A stretch of DNA of 64,000 nucleotides from positions 1-64,000 of the forward strand of contig JAPJBO010000816.1 of the NCBI GenBank assembly GCA_030068145.1. Reading direction: 5' to 3'. Of the stretch, positions 31,598 through 40,988 are shown in pieces (the first letter of the stretch is position 1; every line of letters starts with the position of its first letter). The notes beneath the pieces are model-generated. The model worked only from the letters and a program-made list of their open reading frames with translations. It was not told the DNA's origin and did not search any database. The DNA comes from Diplonema papillatum (Eukaryota > Euglenozoa > Diplonemea > Diplonemida > Diplonemidae). The translations under genes were made by a program, and so were the position numbers.

Positions 31598-33026
31598 AAG
31601 GTGCCGACACACACTGGGAAGGGAGGGACAGACACACAGGATGGGAGGGGCAGACACACACTGGGAAGGGAGGGACAGACACACACTGGGAAGGGAGGGG
31701 CAGACACACACTGGGAAGGGAGGGGCAGACACTGGGAAGGGAGGGACAGACACTGGGAAGGGAGGGGCAGACACTGGGAAGGGAGGGACAGACACACACT
31801 GGGAAGGGAGGGGCAGACACACACACAGGGAGGGAGGGGCAGACACACACTGGGAAGGGAGGGACAGACACACAGGAAGGGAGGGGCAGACACACACTGG
31901 GAAGGGAGGGACAGACACACACTGGGAAGGGAGGGGCAGACACACACTGGGAAGGGAGGGGCAGACACTGGGAAGGGAGGGACAGACACTGGGAAGGGAG
32001 GGGCAGACACTGGGAAGGGAGGGACAGACACACACTGGGAAGGGAGGGGCAGACACACACACAGGAAGGGAGGGGCAGACACTGGGAAGGGAGGGACAGA
32101 CACACAGGAAGGGAGGGGCAGACACACACTGGGAAGGGAGGGACAGACACACACTGGGAAGGGAGGGGCAGACACACACTGGGAAGGGAGGGGCAGACAC
32201 TGGGAAGGGAGGGACAGACACTGGGAAGGGAGGGGCAGACACTGGGAAGGGAGGGACAGACACTGGGAAGGGAGGGGCAGACACTGGGAAGGGAGGGACA
32301 GACACTGGGAAGGGAGGGGCAGACACTGGGAAGGGAGGGACAGACACACACTGGGAAGGGAGGGGCAGACACACACACAGGAAGGGAGGGGCAGACACTG
32401 GGAAGGGAGGGACAGACACACAGGAAGGGAGGGGCAGACACTGGGAAGGGAGGGACAGACACACAGGAAGGGAGGGGCAGACACACACTGGGAAGGGAGG
32501 GGCAGACACACACTGGGAAGGGAGGGGCAGACACACACTGGGAAGGGAGGGGCAGACACACACTGGGAAGGGAGGGGCAGACACACACTGGGAAGGGAGG
32601 GGCAGACACACACTGGGAAGGGAGGGGCAGACACACACTGGGAAGGGAGGGGCAGACACACACTGGGAAGGGAGGGGCAGACACACACTGGGAAGGGAGG
32701 GGCAGACACACACTGGGAAGGGAGGGGCAGACACACACTGGGAAGGGAGGGGCAGACACACACTGGGAAGGGAGGGGCAGACACACACTGGGAAGGGAGG
32801 GGCAGACACACACTGGGAAGGGAGGGGCAGACACACTCTCACTGGGAAGGGAGGGGCAGACACACTCTCACTGGGAAGGGAGGGGCAGACACACTCTCAC
32901 TGGGAAGGGAGGGGCAGACACACTCTCACTGGGAAGGGAGGGGCAGACACACACTGGGAAGGGAGGGGCAGACACACACTGGGAAGGGAGGGGCAGACAC
33001 ACACTGGGAAGGGAGGGGCAGACACA
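31598..33026. repeat. Short-period satellite, GGGAAGGGAGGGRCAGACAC family
   Basis: About 57 units, mostly of 18, 24 or 27 bp and some of 33 bp, built from CACACACTGGGAAGGGAGGG plus RCAGA. Units alternate GGGACAG and GGGGCAG at the left and are homogeneous GGGGCAG at the right. All periods are multiples of three, so frames of more than 400 codons stay open on both strands; these are artefacts. The array lies in the duplicated 5' flank of the SLC6 gene. Confidence 0.95.
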
Positions 33027-33046
33027 CTCCGTCCCCAGCAACCGAT

Positions 33047-33200
33047 GGCGTTGCGAGCCGCCGAGCAGGCAGGGCCCGTGGCTACGGCTGGGGACGGCGG
33101 GCTGCTCGTGCCGTGTGGGGTTGTTGCGGTTCCGGACGAGACGGAGCTTCCGGTCGTCTTTCGGGACGCGAGGTTGCGTGCAGCGGAACGCCCCCCTACT
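33047..33200 (+). pseudogene. Copy of the SLC6 gene 5' end
   Basis: About 150 bp from ATGGCGTTGCGAGCCGCCGA match the intact gene start at 33421 at over 90 percent, including 20 bp before the ATG (CACTCCGTCCCCAGCAACCG). The match ends near GGGACGCG and sequence then becomes unrelated. Only about 45 residues of the non-membrane N-terminus are covered. Confidence 0.85.
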
Positions 33201-33254
33201 CGGGCAACGACTACATTCGGGATCGCCGGAAGCACGAAAAAAAAGACGAGCGCT

Positions 33255-33378
33255 TCGTTTTGTCTGTGTTTTTTTTCAGGCAAGGAATTCTGATCAACCT
33301 CGAAAAAACGCTGCCTACGTCTTTTTAGCCTTGCACAATGCATTGAAGGGCAACCCGCAAGATCGTTAGTACTAAACA
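33255..33378 (-). mobile_element. Element C, minus strand, between SLC6 5' copy and gene
   Basis: The complement runs from TTAGTACTAACGATCTTGCG through CTTCAATGCATTGTGCAAGG to TTGCCTGAAAAAAAAC. It separates the 5' copy from the intact gene. It may include the polyadenylation or acceptor signals of the neighbourhood, but none is proven. Confidence 0.65.
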
Positions 33379-33420
33379 ACAAAGGTGCCGACACACACTA
33401 CACTCCGTCCCCAGCAACCG

Positions 33421-35211
33421 ATGGCGTTGCGGGCCGCCGAGCAGGCAGGGCCCGTGGCCATGGCTGGGGACGGCGGGCTGCTCGTGCCGTGTGGGGTTGT
33501 TGCGGTTCCGGACGAGACGGAGCTGCCGGTCGTCTATCGGGACGCGGCGGGGTTGCAACCCCCTGCTCGGTTGCCGCCGGGGCCCCCGAGCGGCGAGCGG
33601 CAGGAGTGGAAGTCGAGCGTCGACTACCTGATGGTGCTCCTCGGGTACGCCATCGGCATCGGCAACGTTTGGCGGTTCCCGTACCTCGTCGCGAAGAACG
33701 GGGGAGGCGCGTTCCTCGTCCCGTATCTGCTCTGCCTCGTGTTCGTGGCGGCGCCCCTCTTTTTGATGGAGATGATCCTGGGACAAGCCACCCGCTGCTC
33801 GACGATCGAGTGCTACCGCAGGATCCACCCCCGGTACGTCGGCATTGCCGTCGCGAGCACCTCGATGGTGTTCGTGATTTGCACGTACTACAACACCCTC
33901 CTCGCGTACTGCGTCTTGTACTTCGCCGGCAGCTTCCAGTCGCCCCTCCCGTGGTCGGAGGCCGCGGTGGCCCACCGGATGCGGGAGACGATTTGGGAAA
34001 ATTCGACGGCTTCGCACTACTACTGGGAACACGTCATCCTCGACCGGTTTTCCCGCGCCGAGCTCGAGGATTCCGGCGGGGCGGCGGGGGGTGTGCGCTG
34101 GCACCTGGCCGGCGCACTTTTCGTGGTGTGGTGCTGCGTGTTCGTCGCGGTGAGCCGCGGGATCCAGAGCTCGTCGAAAGCGGCGTGGCTGACGGTGCCC
34201 CTGCCGCTGGTCTTGATCGTGGTCATGCTCCTCCGCGCCGTCACCCTCCCCGGGGCCGGCGATGGCATCGCGTACTACCTGAGCCCGAATTTCGAAAAAT
34301 TGGGGGATCCCGCCGTCTGGGCGCTGGCCGGGGGGCAAATCCTGTTTTCCCTCTCCCCCGGGATGGGCACGGCGATCACGATGAGCAGCTACACCAAGCG
34401 CGGGGAGGACGTCCACCGGGCCTCGCTAATCATCGCGGCCGCGAACTCGTCGTTTTCCGTCTTGTCCGGCTTCGTGATCTTCGCGCTGCTCGGTAACATG
34501 TCACACAATTCCGGGACGCCCGTCGCCGCCCTCGCGGAGCAAAGCTCGTCGGGCCTCGCCTTCGTTGTCCTGGCCGAAGGCCTGGGCCAGTTCGGCCACG
34601 GGGCCAACCTTTTCTCGGCGCTGTTCTTCCTAATGCTGCTGACCCTCGGACTGGACAGCACCTTCGCGTGGGTCGAAACGTTGAACTCGGTCTGCGACGA
34701 CCACTTCGAGTCCGTCGCCCGTCGCGGCGGCTCGCTGGCCCCGTTTCTCCCCGCCGGGTGGCGCCCGAGCAAGACCCAGCTAGCGCTGGCCACCTCCGCG
34801 GCGCTGTACTTGGTCAGCCTCCCGTACTGCACGCGCGTCGGGTTTTACCTGATCGACGTCGTCGACCACTTCTGCAACAACTACGTGCTGTTCACGGTCA
34901 TCACGCTCGAGTGCGTCATGGTCCGCCGCGATTTCGGCGTCGGCCGGCTGCTGCGGCACGTCGCGACGGCCACGGGCAAGGCGCTCAGCCCGTTCTGGGC
35001 CGTGTGCTGGACGTTCACCGCGCCGGTCGTCTGCCTCTCCCTTCTCGTCGCGCTTCTCGCTTCCGACCTGTCCACGACGTATGAGGACTACCCGGCCAAC
35101 CTCATCGCGTTCGGCGTCTTTTCCGCCGTGCTCCCGCTGGCTTGCATACCAGGGGTGCCCCTCGTTCAGTTCCTCAAGGACAGATGCTGCGGCACACGCC
35201 GTCAATGCTGA
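33421..35211 (+). CDS. SLC6-type (SNF) sodium-coupled transporter, intact
   Basis: A single exon of 596 residues, close to the family's usual 550-650. After about 60 residues of hydrophilic N-terminus, helix 1 carries the family signature GYAIGIGNVWRFPYLVAKNG followed by GGAFLVPYLL. About 12 membrane helices follow. The helix 6 region reads GQILFSLSPGMGTAITMSSY, and helix 8 reads LGLDSTFAWVETL, both matching the sodium and substrate site of this family. Expected role: plasma-membrane uptake of an amino acid or related small molecule driven by sodium; the substrate cannot be told. The ATG at 33421 is the first in frame after an upstream GTG. No introns, unlike neighbouring genes. Partial copies of its start and end flank it. 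Confidence 0.93.
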   Translation: MALRAAEQAGPVAMAGDGGLLVPCGVVAVPDETELPVVYRDAAGLQPPARLPPGPPSGERQEWKSSVDYLMVLLGYAIGIGNVWRFPYLVAKNGGGAFLVPYLLCLVFVAAPLFLMEMILGQATRCSTIECYRRIHPRYVGIAVASTSMVFVICTYYNTLLAYCVLYFAGSFQSPLPWSEAAVAHRMRETIWENSTASHYYWEHVILDRFSRAELEDSGGAAGGVRWHLAGALFVVWCCVFVAVSRGIQSSSKAAWLTVPLPLVLIVVMLLRAVTLPGAGDGIAYYLSPNFEKLGDPAVWALAGGQILFSLSPGMGTAITMSSYTKRGEDVHRASLIIAAANSSFSVLSGFVIFALLGNMSHNSGTPVAALAEQSSSGLAFVVLAEGLGQFGHGANLFSALFFLMLLTLGLDSTFAWVETLNSVCDDHFESVARRGGSLAPFLPAGWRPSKTQLALATSAALYLVSLPYCTRVGFYLIDVVDHFCNNYVLFTVITLECVMVRRDFGVGRLLRHVATATGKALSPFWAVCWTFTAPVVCLSLLVALLASDLSTTYEDYPANLIAFGVFSAVLPLACIPGVPLVQFLKDRCCGTRRQC

Positions 35212-35495
35212 GGGCGTCGACGAGGAAAAATCCATCCCAAAAAAAACAAGCCTGTCTCGCCTTTCGCCGGTTGAGGTGAAAAAGAAGAGCGAGCGACCAA
35301 AAGAACGCTGTCCCAGACAACTGACGAGCGTGTGGTGGCAAGTTCGTGCCGTGCGAGCCACGCAACCGTGAAGCTTGGTGCTCAAGCGGCGTTTGTGCGC
35401 CTCTGTGACCTGGTTCGGCCAAAGAAATCTCAGCTGAGATGATGAGGTGCGGGTTGAGTTTCAAACGAACATCAAAAACCCCCATAAACGCTGCA

Positions 35496-35744
35496 CGGCT
35501 GCTGCGGCACGTCGCGACGGCCACGGGCAAGGCGCTCAGCCCGTTCTGGGCCGTGTGCTGGACTGCCTCTCCCTTCTCGTCGGCGCTTCTCGCTTCCGAC
35601 CTGTCCACGACGTACGAGAACTACCCGACCTACCTCATTGCGTTCGGCGTCTTTTCCGTCGTGCTCCCGCTGGCTTGCATATCAGGGGTGTCCCTCGTTC
35701 ACTTCCTCAAGAACAGATGCCGCGGTTCACGCCGTCAGCAGTGA
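35496..35744 (+). pseudogene. Copy of the SLC6 gene 3' end
   Basis: Matches 34947-35211 (RLLRHVATATGKALSPFWAV onward) with about 90 percent identity and a small deletion inside the last membrane helices. The frame continues to its own stop (QQ, TGA). It lacks helices 1-10 and any start, so it is not a separate transporter. It could be used as an alternative 3' exon, but nothing shows this. Confidence 0.85.
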
Positions 35745-36516
35745 CGCGTTGTTTTTGCTGAGGGAAGACCGCCTCGTTGGATGCAGCAACAAGAAAATGC
35801 GCTTTTAACACATCCAATTCAGGGGTTTGCGTTTCGTGGTGCCCGCATAGCAAACCTTCTCTTCTTCTCTTCGTGGTACTCGGATTCGGTGGAGGAATCT
35901 GAATCCTGAACTTGAATCCAGCCACTTTGAACATTCATACAACACACACACAACCTCACTGAGAACGCGTCCGATGTGAACACCCTTGACGCTTGCACTC
36001 ATCACCGACCGCTGACAATCAACCGTGCTTTCAACGTGCACCCTCGCTACAAAAGCAATCCCCCCCCTCTCGCACACGACATTCGCGATGGTGAGACCAC
36101 GCGCTCGGCCCAGTCTTTCCCTTCCAGTTGCACCAGCATTTGTTTTAAGTGCACGCCGCAAAGCCGGCGTTTCCGGCCGTGTCGCCCCGCCCGGAGAAGA
36201 AAAAAAGAGGACGAGGGGAAGGCGAACGACAACTGAAAGCACGTCGACCTCGGCTGATTGTCAGGCCGAACAAAAAAATAAGCCACCGTTGCTTCTTCTT
36301 TTGCGCTGTCTTCAATGCGTGGCCTACACGAGCCAAGAGCCAGTAGCTACGCAGGTAGGTACCAACCATTATAGGCCGGGATGAGGAACAATCTCATGAA
36401 CAGCTAGGGTGTCTTTGCACAACGTTTTCTTGGCATGTGTCCTACCATGTCTCCCCAGTGCAGCGTGCAGTGGGCCAGCTGAGCTTTTGGCTCGGAACCC
36501 GGATTCTCATATAGAA
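35745..36516. other. Interval without a gene
   Basis: No supported frame. It ends at the left end of LINE unit U4. Confidence 0.5.
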
Positions 36517-36550
36517 GGTGTCACGGGAAAAGCCGGCAGCCGCTGCTTAA

Positions 36551-37079
36551 CGGCCACCACCAGTCCAACGAACCGAACGTCCCGTCAACCCCCGGACGCA
36601 ACAAGAAGAAGAGGCCCTCCTCACCCACCCAGGTGGGCGTACAACGGGGAACGCCAGTAGGAAAGCGAGCGGCGCAAGCGCCGCCCGCGGCAACGAAAAA
36701 GGAGACGGCGACAACCGGACGGGCGACCAAGAGGCCGCCACCAACGCCAGGAACCAGCGAACGACCAGCGCTGAAGAAGAGGGTGCTAGGCACCCCGAAG
36801 GAAGGCCCGATCGCCGGCCGCAAGCGGAAGAAGACGAAGGCGACCACCCCCGACTCAGGGGTGCAACGAAGGAAGAAGAAGGTACCGAGGGCAAGCAGCT
36901 CTCAGAAACGACCGGGGACCACGGGCACACCAATGCCCTCGAAAGTGAAAAACGGGCACACGTGCCCGCCCTCGTACTCGCCGACTCAGTCTCTGGAATC
37001 GCAAGAAAGCCAAACCCCGCTAGCTCCACAAATGCTCGACCTTGACGACGCAATGGCAGGTGACGACGTCATCCGATAA
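36551..37079 (+). pseudogene. LINE ORF2 C-terminal Lys/Pro-rich tail
   Basis: Open throughout from KKKRPSSPTQVGVQRGTPVG to DDAMAGDDVIR and stop; nearly identical to 5550-6062 in U1. It starts right after CTTAAC of the left end. The tail is rich in Lys, Arg, Pro and Thr and was probably used for nucleic-acid binding or nuclear localisation. Confidence 0.85.
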
Positions 37080-37147
37080 CCTGACTTTCAAGGCAGTGCA
37101 TGCTAATCCATGTGGTTCATGTACTTAAAAGAACTCAATGCTTAACT

Positions 37148-38374
37148 CCTCCCCCACCAGAGAAGAACAGGGTACGCTGGATCCACCCACAATGCCCCCC
37201 CCACCCCCCCCACAGTCACGCACCCCTCCCCCCCATCAACAGTCCAACCCTACGCATTTATGTAACAGTAAAAGAACAGAAGAATCAGTCAGAGGATCTG
37301 CACGAGAGCGGCTGTTAACAGCTGGGGACGTCGAACAGAACCCTGGTCCTGGCCGCACGGAGATGAAGTTCGCGACGCTCAACGTGACCAGCATGCTGCA
37401 GTACATAGTAGCGGTTAACGCGGTGGAAGCCGACCTTCTTTGCTGCCAGGAGGTCACACTCCTTCGATGCAAACGGGCACAGGCGGAGGAATACCTGCGG
37501 AATTGGTGCTGCCACTGGGGTCCGCCACTTCCCGGGAGACTCTGTAGAAGCTCCGGTAGTCGCTCGACGACGAACGCTGCGAACGGGGGACTCTGCACTC
37601 TAGTACAGAGGCCGATACCGGCGTACGACACGTTGGCAGCGCTCTCGCACGTGGCGTTACGGTCCCCGGACCGGGTAAGCCATACTGTAGTCGCAACAGG
37701 GACCGGCAGCACCTTCGTGCACGTGTTCAATGTCTACTGCCCATCAGGAAACGGGAGGGCGGAGAACGAGGAACGTGAGGACATGCTGGAGAAGGTCCTC
37801 TTTGCGGCGGCAGACAGCCTCGGCGACGTCCCCATACTGGTGATGGGAGACCTCAACACGGAAGAAGATCGGTCCCCTGTTCTGCGGAAGGCACTTAGGA
37901 ACGGATGGTCCGACGCAGCGGAACTGCACCATGCGCGCACCGGGAACACGCCTCCGCCACCGACCTTTACCAGCGCCCGGACGTCAGGCACGAGGATCGA
38001 CCGCATACTCCTCAACCGCATAGCGGCGTGTGCATTCCGTCAATGCGTCACCACCGCGGTGAACGTACCGGGACACCGGCTCGTGACAGTGACCCTGGAT
38101 ATTGCAGCGCTGCGCCAAAGCGTGTGGCGATTTAAGGTGCCGCGGGAAATCCCGACAGAAGGGGGGGTCCAAGTGGGACCTCTCGGAAGCAGAAGCCGAC
38201 AGGGAAGCCGTACAGAGACTGGCCAACTCCGAATTCGCGGAACGGTTGGCGGCGCAGCGGGTGGAAGAGGCCTGGCTCGAGTGGTCACGGGTCAGTGAGC
38301 AGTACTTGCAGGATGCATTCGCAGTCCCTGTGGAAGAGAGAGGAAGGCAGCCTGGAACTTTGCTTGGCCCTTGA
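37148..38374 (+). pseudogene. LINE ORF2 part: Pro-rich linker, 2A peptide, APE-type endonuclease
   Basis: A Pro-rich stretch leads into SVRGSARERLLTAGDVEQNP and GPG, a canonical 2A motif, then the endonuclease: MKFATLNVTSM (catalytic Asn), LLCCQEVTL (Glu), VMGDLNTEED (Asp, Asn), GTRIDRILLN (Asp) and GHRLVTVTL (His) in the correct order. About 250 residues, the usual size. After a G-run near 38163 the coding continues in another frame (WDLSEAEADREAVQRLANSE) up to the satellite insertion. The endonuclease would nick the target for target-primed reverse transcription. Confidence 0.88.
37324..37350 (+). other. 2A ribosome-skipping motif GDVEQNPGP
   Basis: Codons for G-D-V-E-Q-N-P-G-P match the consensus D(V/I)ExNPGP exactly, preceded by a short Leu-rich stretch. 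In 2A peptides the ribosome skips the bond between the last Gly and Pro, giving two proteins. 2A sequences are known at the N-terminus of some non-LTR elements, including trypanosomatid ones. Here it would separate an upstream product (the OTU domain in unit U5) from the endonuclease-RT protein. Confidence 0.9.
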
Positions 38375-38559
38375 CCCCCGCCTACGGTGAGGTCCTTTTT
38401 GGGGGTTTTTTTTGGTGGCCTTACCAGCCTCACGACAATGGGGGGGGTCCGGGGGGCTTCGCCCCCCGGCGAACGGTACGGTACATGAGTTTGCTCGAAA
38501 TGAGCGGTCCGGGGGCCACACCACTCGGCGACCCGTTCCAGCAGGTACTTTACGGTCGA

Positions 38560-38990
38560 ATTGGGCAGGTAACGCTCGTGTAACGCTAGTTTACAGCCAT
38601 ACTTGGTATGTCACGCTCATGTAACGCTACGTTACAGTCGAATTTGACATGTCACGCTCGTGTCACGCTACTTTGGAGTCGAATTCGACATGTAACACTC
38701 GTGTCACGCTACTTTACGGTCGAATTGGGCAGGTAACGCTCGGGTAACGCTAATTTACAGTCATATTTGGTATGTCACGCTCATGTAACGCTACGTTACA
38801 GTCAAATTTGACATGTCACGCTCGTGTCACGCTACTTTACGGTCGAATTGGGCAGGTAACGCTCGGGTAACGCTAATTTACAGTCATATTTGGTATGTCA
38901 CGCTCGTGTAACGCTACGTTACAGTCAAATTTGACATGTCACGCTCGTGTCACGCTACTTTGGAGTCGAATTCGACATGTAACGCCTTGG
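38560..38990. repeat. Degenerate tandem repeat TGTCACGCTCGTGTAACGCTA
   Basis: Units of about 46-62 bp built from GGTATGTCACGCTCATGTAA, CGCTACGTTACAGTC and AATTTGACATG; the array also shows a longer period near 122 bp (38700 against 38822). Confidence 0.75.
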
Positions 38991-39239
38991 GTCGAAATAA
39001 GCGGACGCCGAACGCCACCCCCAATTATAGGTGTTCCTCCGGTGGCCCGCGCAGCGGCGATTTCTTTTTTTTTTTTGCGAGCGGGGTTTGGGGCCAGAAC
39101 CTTATGCAGCCCGTTTTTCCCTTCAGAATAGACACCAACCCCGTTTTCTCTCGCGAGTTTTAATATAGGGGGGGGTCCGGGGGGCACCGCCCCCCGGGAG
39201 ACGGTACGGTACATTGAGCCTCAGCTGCCCCTCTCCCCC

Positions 39240-40436
39240 CTGTACAATTTCCCGAGGTGGGACAATTTTCCAATGCTGGGTTTCGAGGTCGGAAAACCTA
39301 TTTGGACAATTTCCCGAGGTGGGACAATTTTCTAATGCTGGGTTTCGAGGTCGGAAAACCTATTTGGACAATTTCCCGAGGTGGGACAATTTTCCAATGC
39401 TGGGTTTCGAGGTCGGAAAACCTATTTGGACAATTTCCCGAGGTGGGACAATTTTCCAATGCTGGGTTTCGAGGTCGGAAAACCTATTTGGACAATTTCC
39501 CGAGGTGGGACAATTTTCCAATGCTGGGTTTCGAGGTCGGAAAACCTATTTGGACAATTTCCCGAGGTGGGACAATTTTCCAATGCTGGGTTTCGAGGTC
39601 GGAAAACCTATTTGGACAATTTCCCGAGGTGGGACAATTTTCCAATGCTGGGTTTCGAGGTCGGAAAACCTATTTGGACAATTTCCCGAGGTGGGACAAT
39701 TTTCTATGCTGGGTTTCGAGGTCGGAAAACCTATTTGGACAATTTCCCGAGGTGGGACAATTTTCCAATGCTGGGTTTCGAGGTCGGAAAACCTATTTGG
39801 ACAATTTCCCGAGGTGGGACAATTTTCTAATGCTGGGTTTCGAGGTCGGAAAACCTATTTGGACAATTTCCCGAGGTGGGACAATTTTCCAATGCAGGGT
39901 TTCGAGGTCGGAAAACCTATTTGGACAATTTCCCGAGGTGGGACAATTTTCTATTGCTGGGTTTCGAGGTCGGAAAACCTATTTGGACAATTTCCCGAGG
40001 TGGGACAATTTTCTAATGCTGGGTTTCGAGGTCGGAAAACCTATTTGGACAATTTCCCGAGGTGGGACAATTTTCCAATGCTGGGTTTCGAGGTCGGAAA
40101 ACCTATTTGGACAATTTCCCGAGGTGGGACAATTTTCCAATGCTGGGTTTCGAGGTCGGAAAACCTATTTGGACAATTTCCCGAGGTGGGACAATTTTCC
40201 AATGCTGGGTTTCGAGGTCGGAAAACCTATTTGGACAATTTCCCGAGGTGGGACAATTTTCTAATGCTGGGTTTCGAGGTCGGAAAACCTATTTGGACAA
40301 TTTCCCGAGGTGGGACAATTTTCCAATGCTGGGTTTCGAGGTCGGAAAACCTATTTGGACAATTTCCCGAGGTGGGACAATTTTCCAATGCTGGGTTTCG
40401 AGGTCGGAAAACCTATTTGGACAATTTCCCGAGGTG
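39240..40436. repeat. 62-bp satellite, about 19 units
   Basis: Near-identical units with GGACAATTTCCCGAGGTGGG, ACAATTTTCCAATGCTGGGT and CGAGGTCGGAAAACCTATTT. No unit carries a stop in any plus frame, so frames up to 423 codons are open; they are a by-product of the repeat. Very low divergence suggests recent amplification. Confidence 0.95.
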
Positions 40437-40985
40437 GCACAAGCGTGTTCTGGCCGAGATCACGCGTGTGCACCTCTCAAAGTGACAGAACTTTGACGTC
40501 TCCGTCCAAATTGTGGCAGCACACGTGTGTTCTTGCCGAGAACACGCTTGTGCCGCCGGGTGCGAGCTGGTCGCACAAGCGTATTCTGGCCGGTCGCAAT
40601 TTTGTTGGATGCATTTTGCCCGGCAGCTGGACGTTTTTCCATTTTAGTCAGGTGGAGGCACAAGCGTGTTCTGGCCGAGATCACGCGTGTGCACCTCTCA
40701 AAGTGACAGAACTTTGACGTCTCCGTCCAAATTGTGGCAGCACACGTGTGTTCTTGCCGAGAACACGCTTGTGCCGCCGGGTGCGAGCTGGTCGCACAAG
40801 CGTATTCTGGCCGGTCGCAATTTTGTTGGATGCAATTTGGTGCTGTAGACGCGGGAATCCCGGCAGCTGGATTTTCCATTTTAGTCAGGTGGAGGCACAA
40901 GCGTGTTCTGGCCGAGATCACGCGTGTGCACCCTCGTCAGAACTTTGACGTCTCCGTCCAAATTGTGGCAGCACACGTGTGTTCT
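40436..40985. repeat. ~221-237-bp tandem repeat, 2.4 units
   Basis: Units start at 40436, 40657 and 40894 (GGCACAAGCGTGTTCTGGCC). Each has inverted words AAGCGTGTTCTGGCCGAG and CCGAGAACACGCTTGT. Confidence 0.85.
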
Positions 40986-40988
40986 TCT

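Larger units (their letters stand above)
38371..40988. repeat. 2.6-kb satellite block inserted in LINE ORF2
   Basis: ORF2 stops near GAGAGAGGAAGGCAGCCTGG and resumes at AGGAAGGGGTACCGGCCGG. Between lie a pair of about 45-bp G/C-rich words (GGGGGGGTCCGGGGGGC...ACGGTACGGTACAT) at 38441 and 39168, and three tandem arrays. No gene. The two G/C-rich words are direct repeats about 728 bp apart and may mark the ends of one inserted element. Confidence 0.7.

Noticed and set aside
31598-33026. CRISPR-like array
   Set aside because: No unique spacers; units are contiguous and nearly identical. The same holds for the other arrays in the window.
31502-33328. Open frames of 400-600 codons on both strands across the short-period satellite
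   Set aside because: All unit lengths are multiples of three and lack stops, so openness is automatic. Composition is a two-word repeat in every frame, and the matching frames on the opposite strand are equally long.
39214-40485. 423-codon plus frame through the 62-bp satellite
   Set aside because: The unit has no stop in any plus frame, so three overlapping frames are open at once. No start context, domain or codon preference supports a gene.
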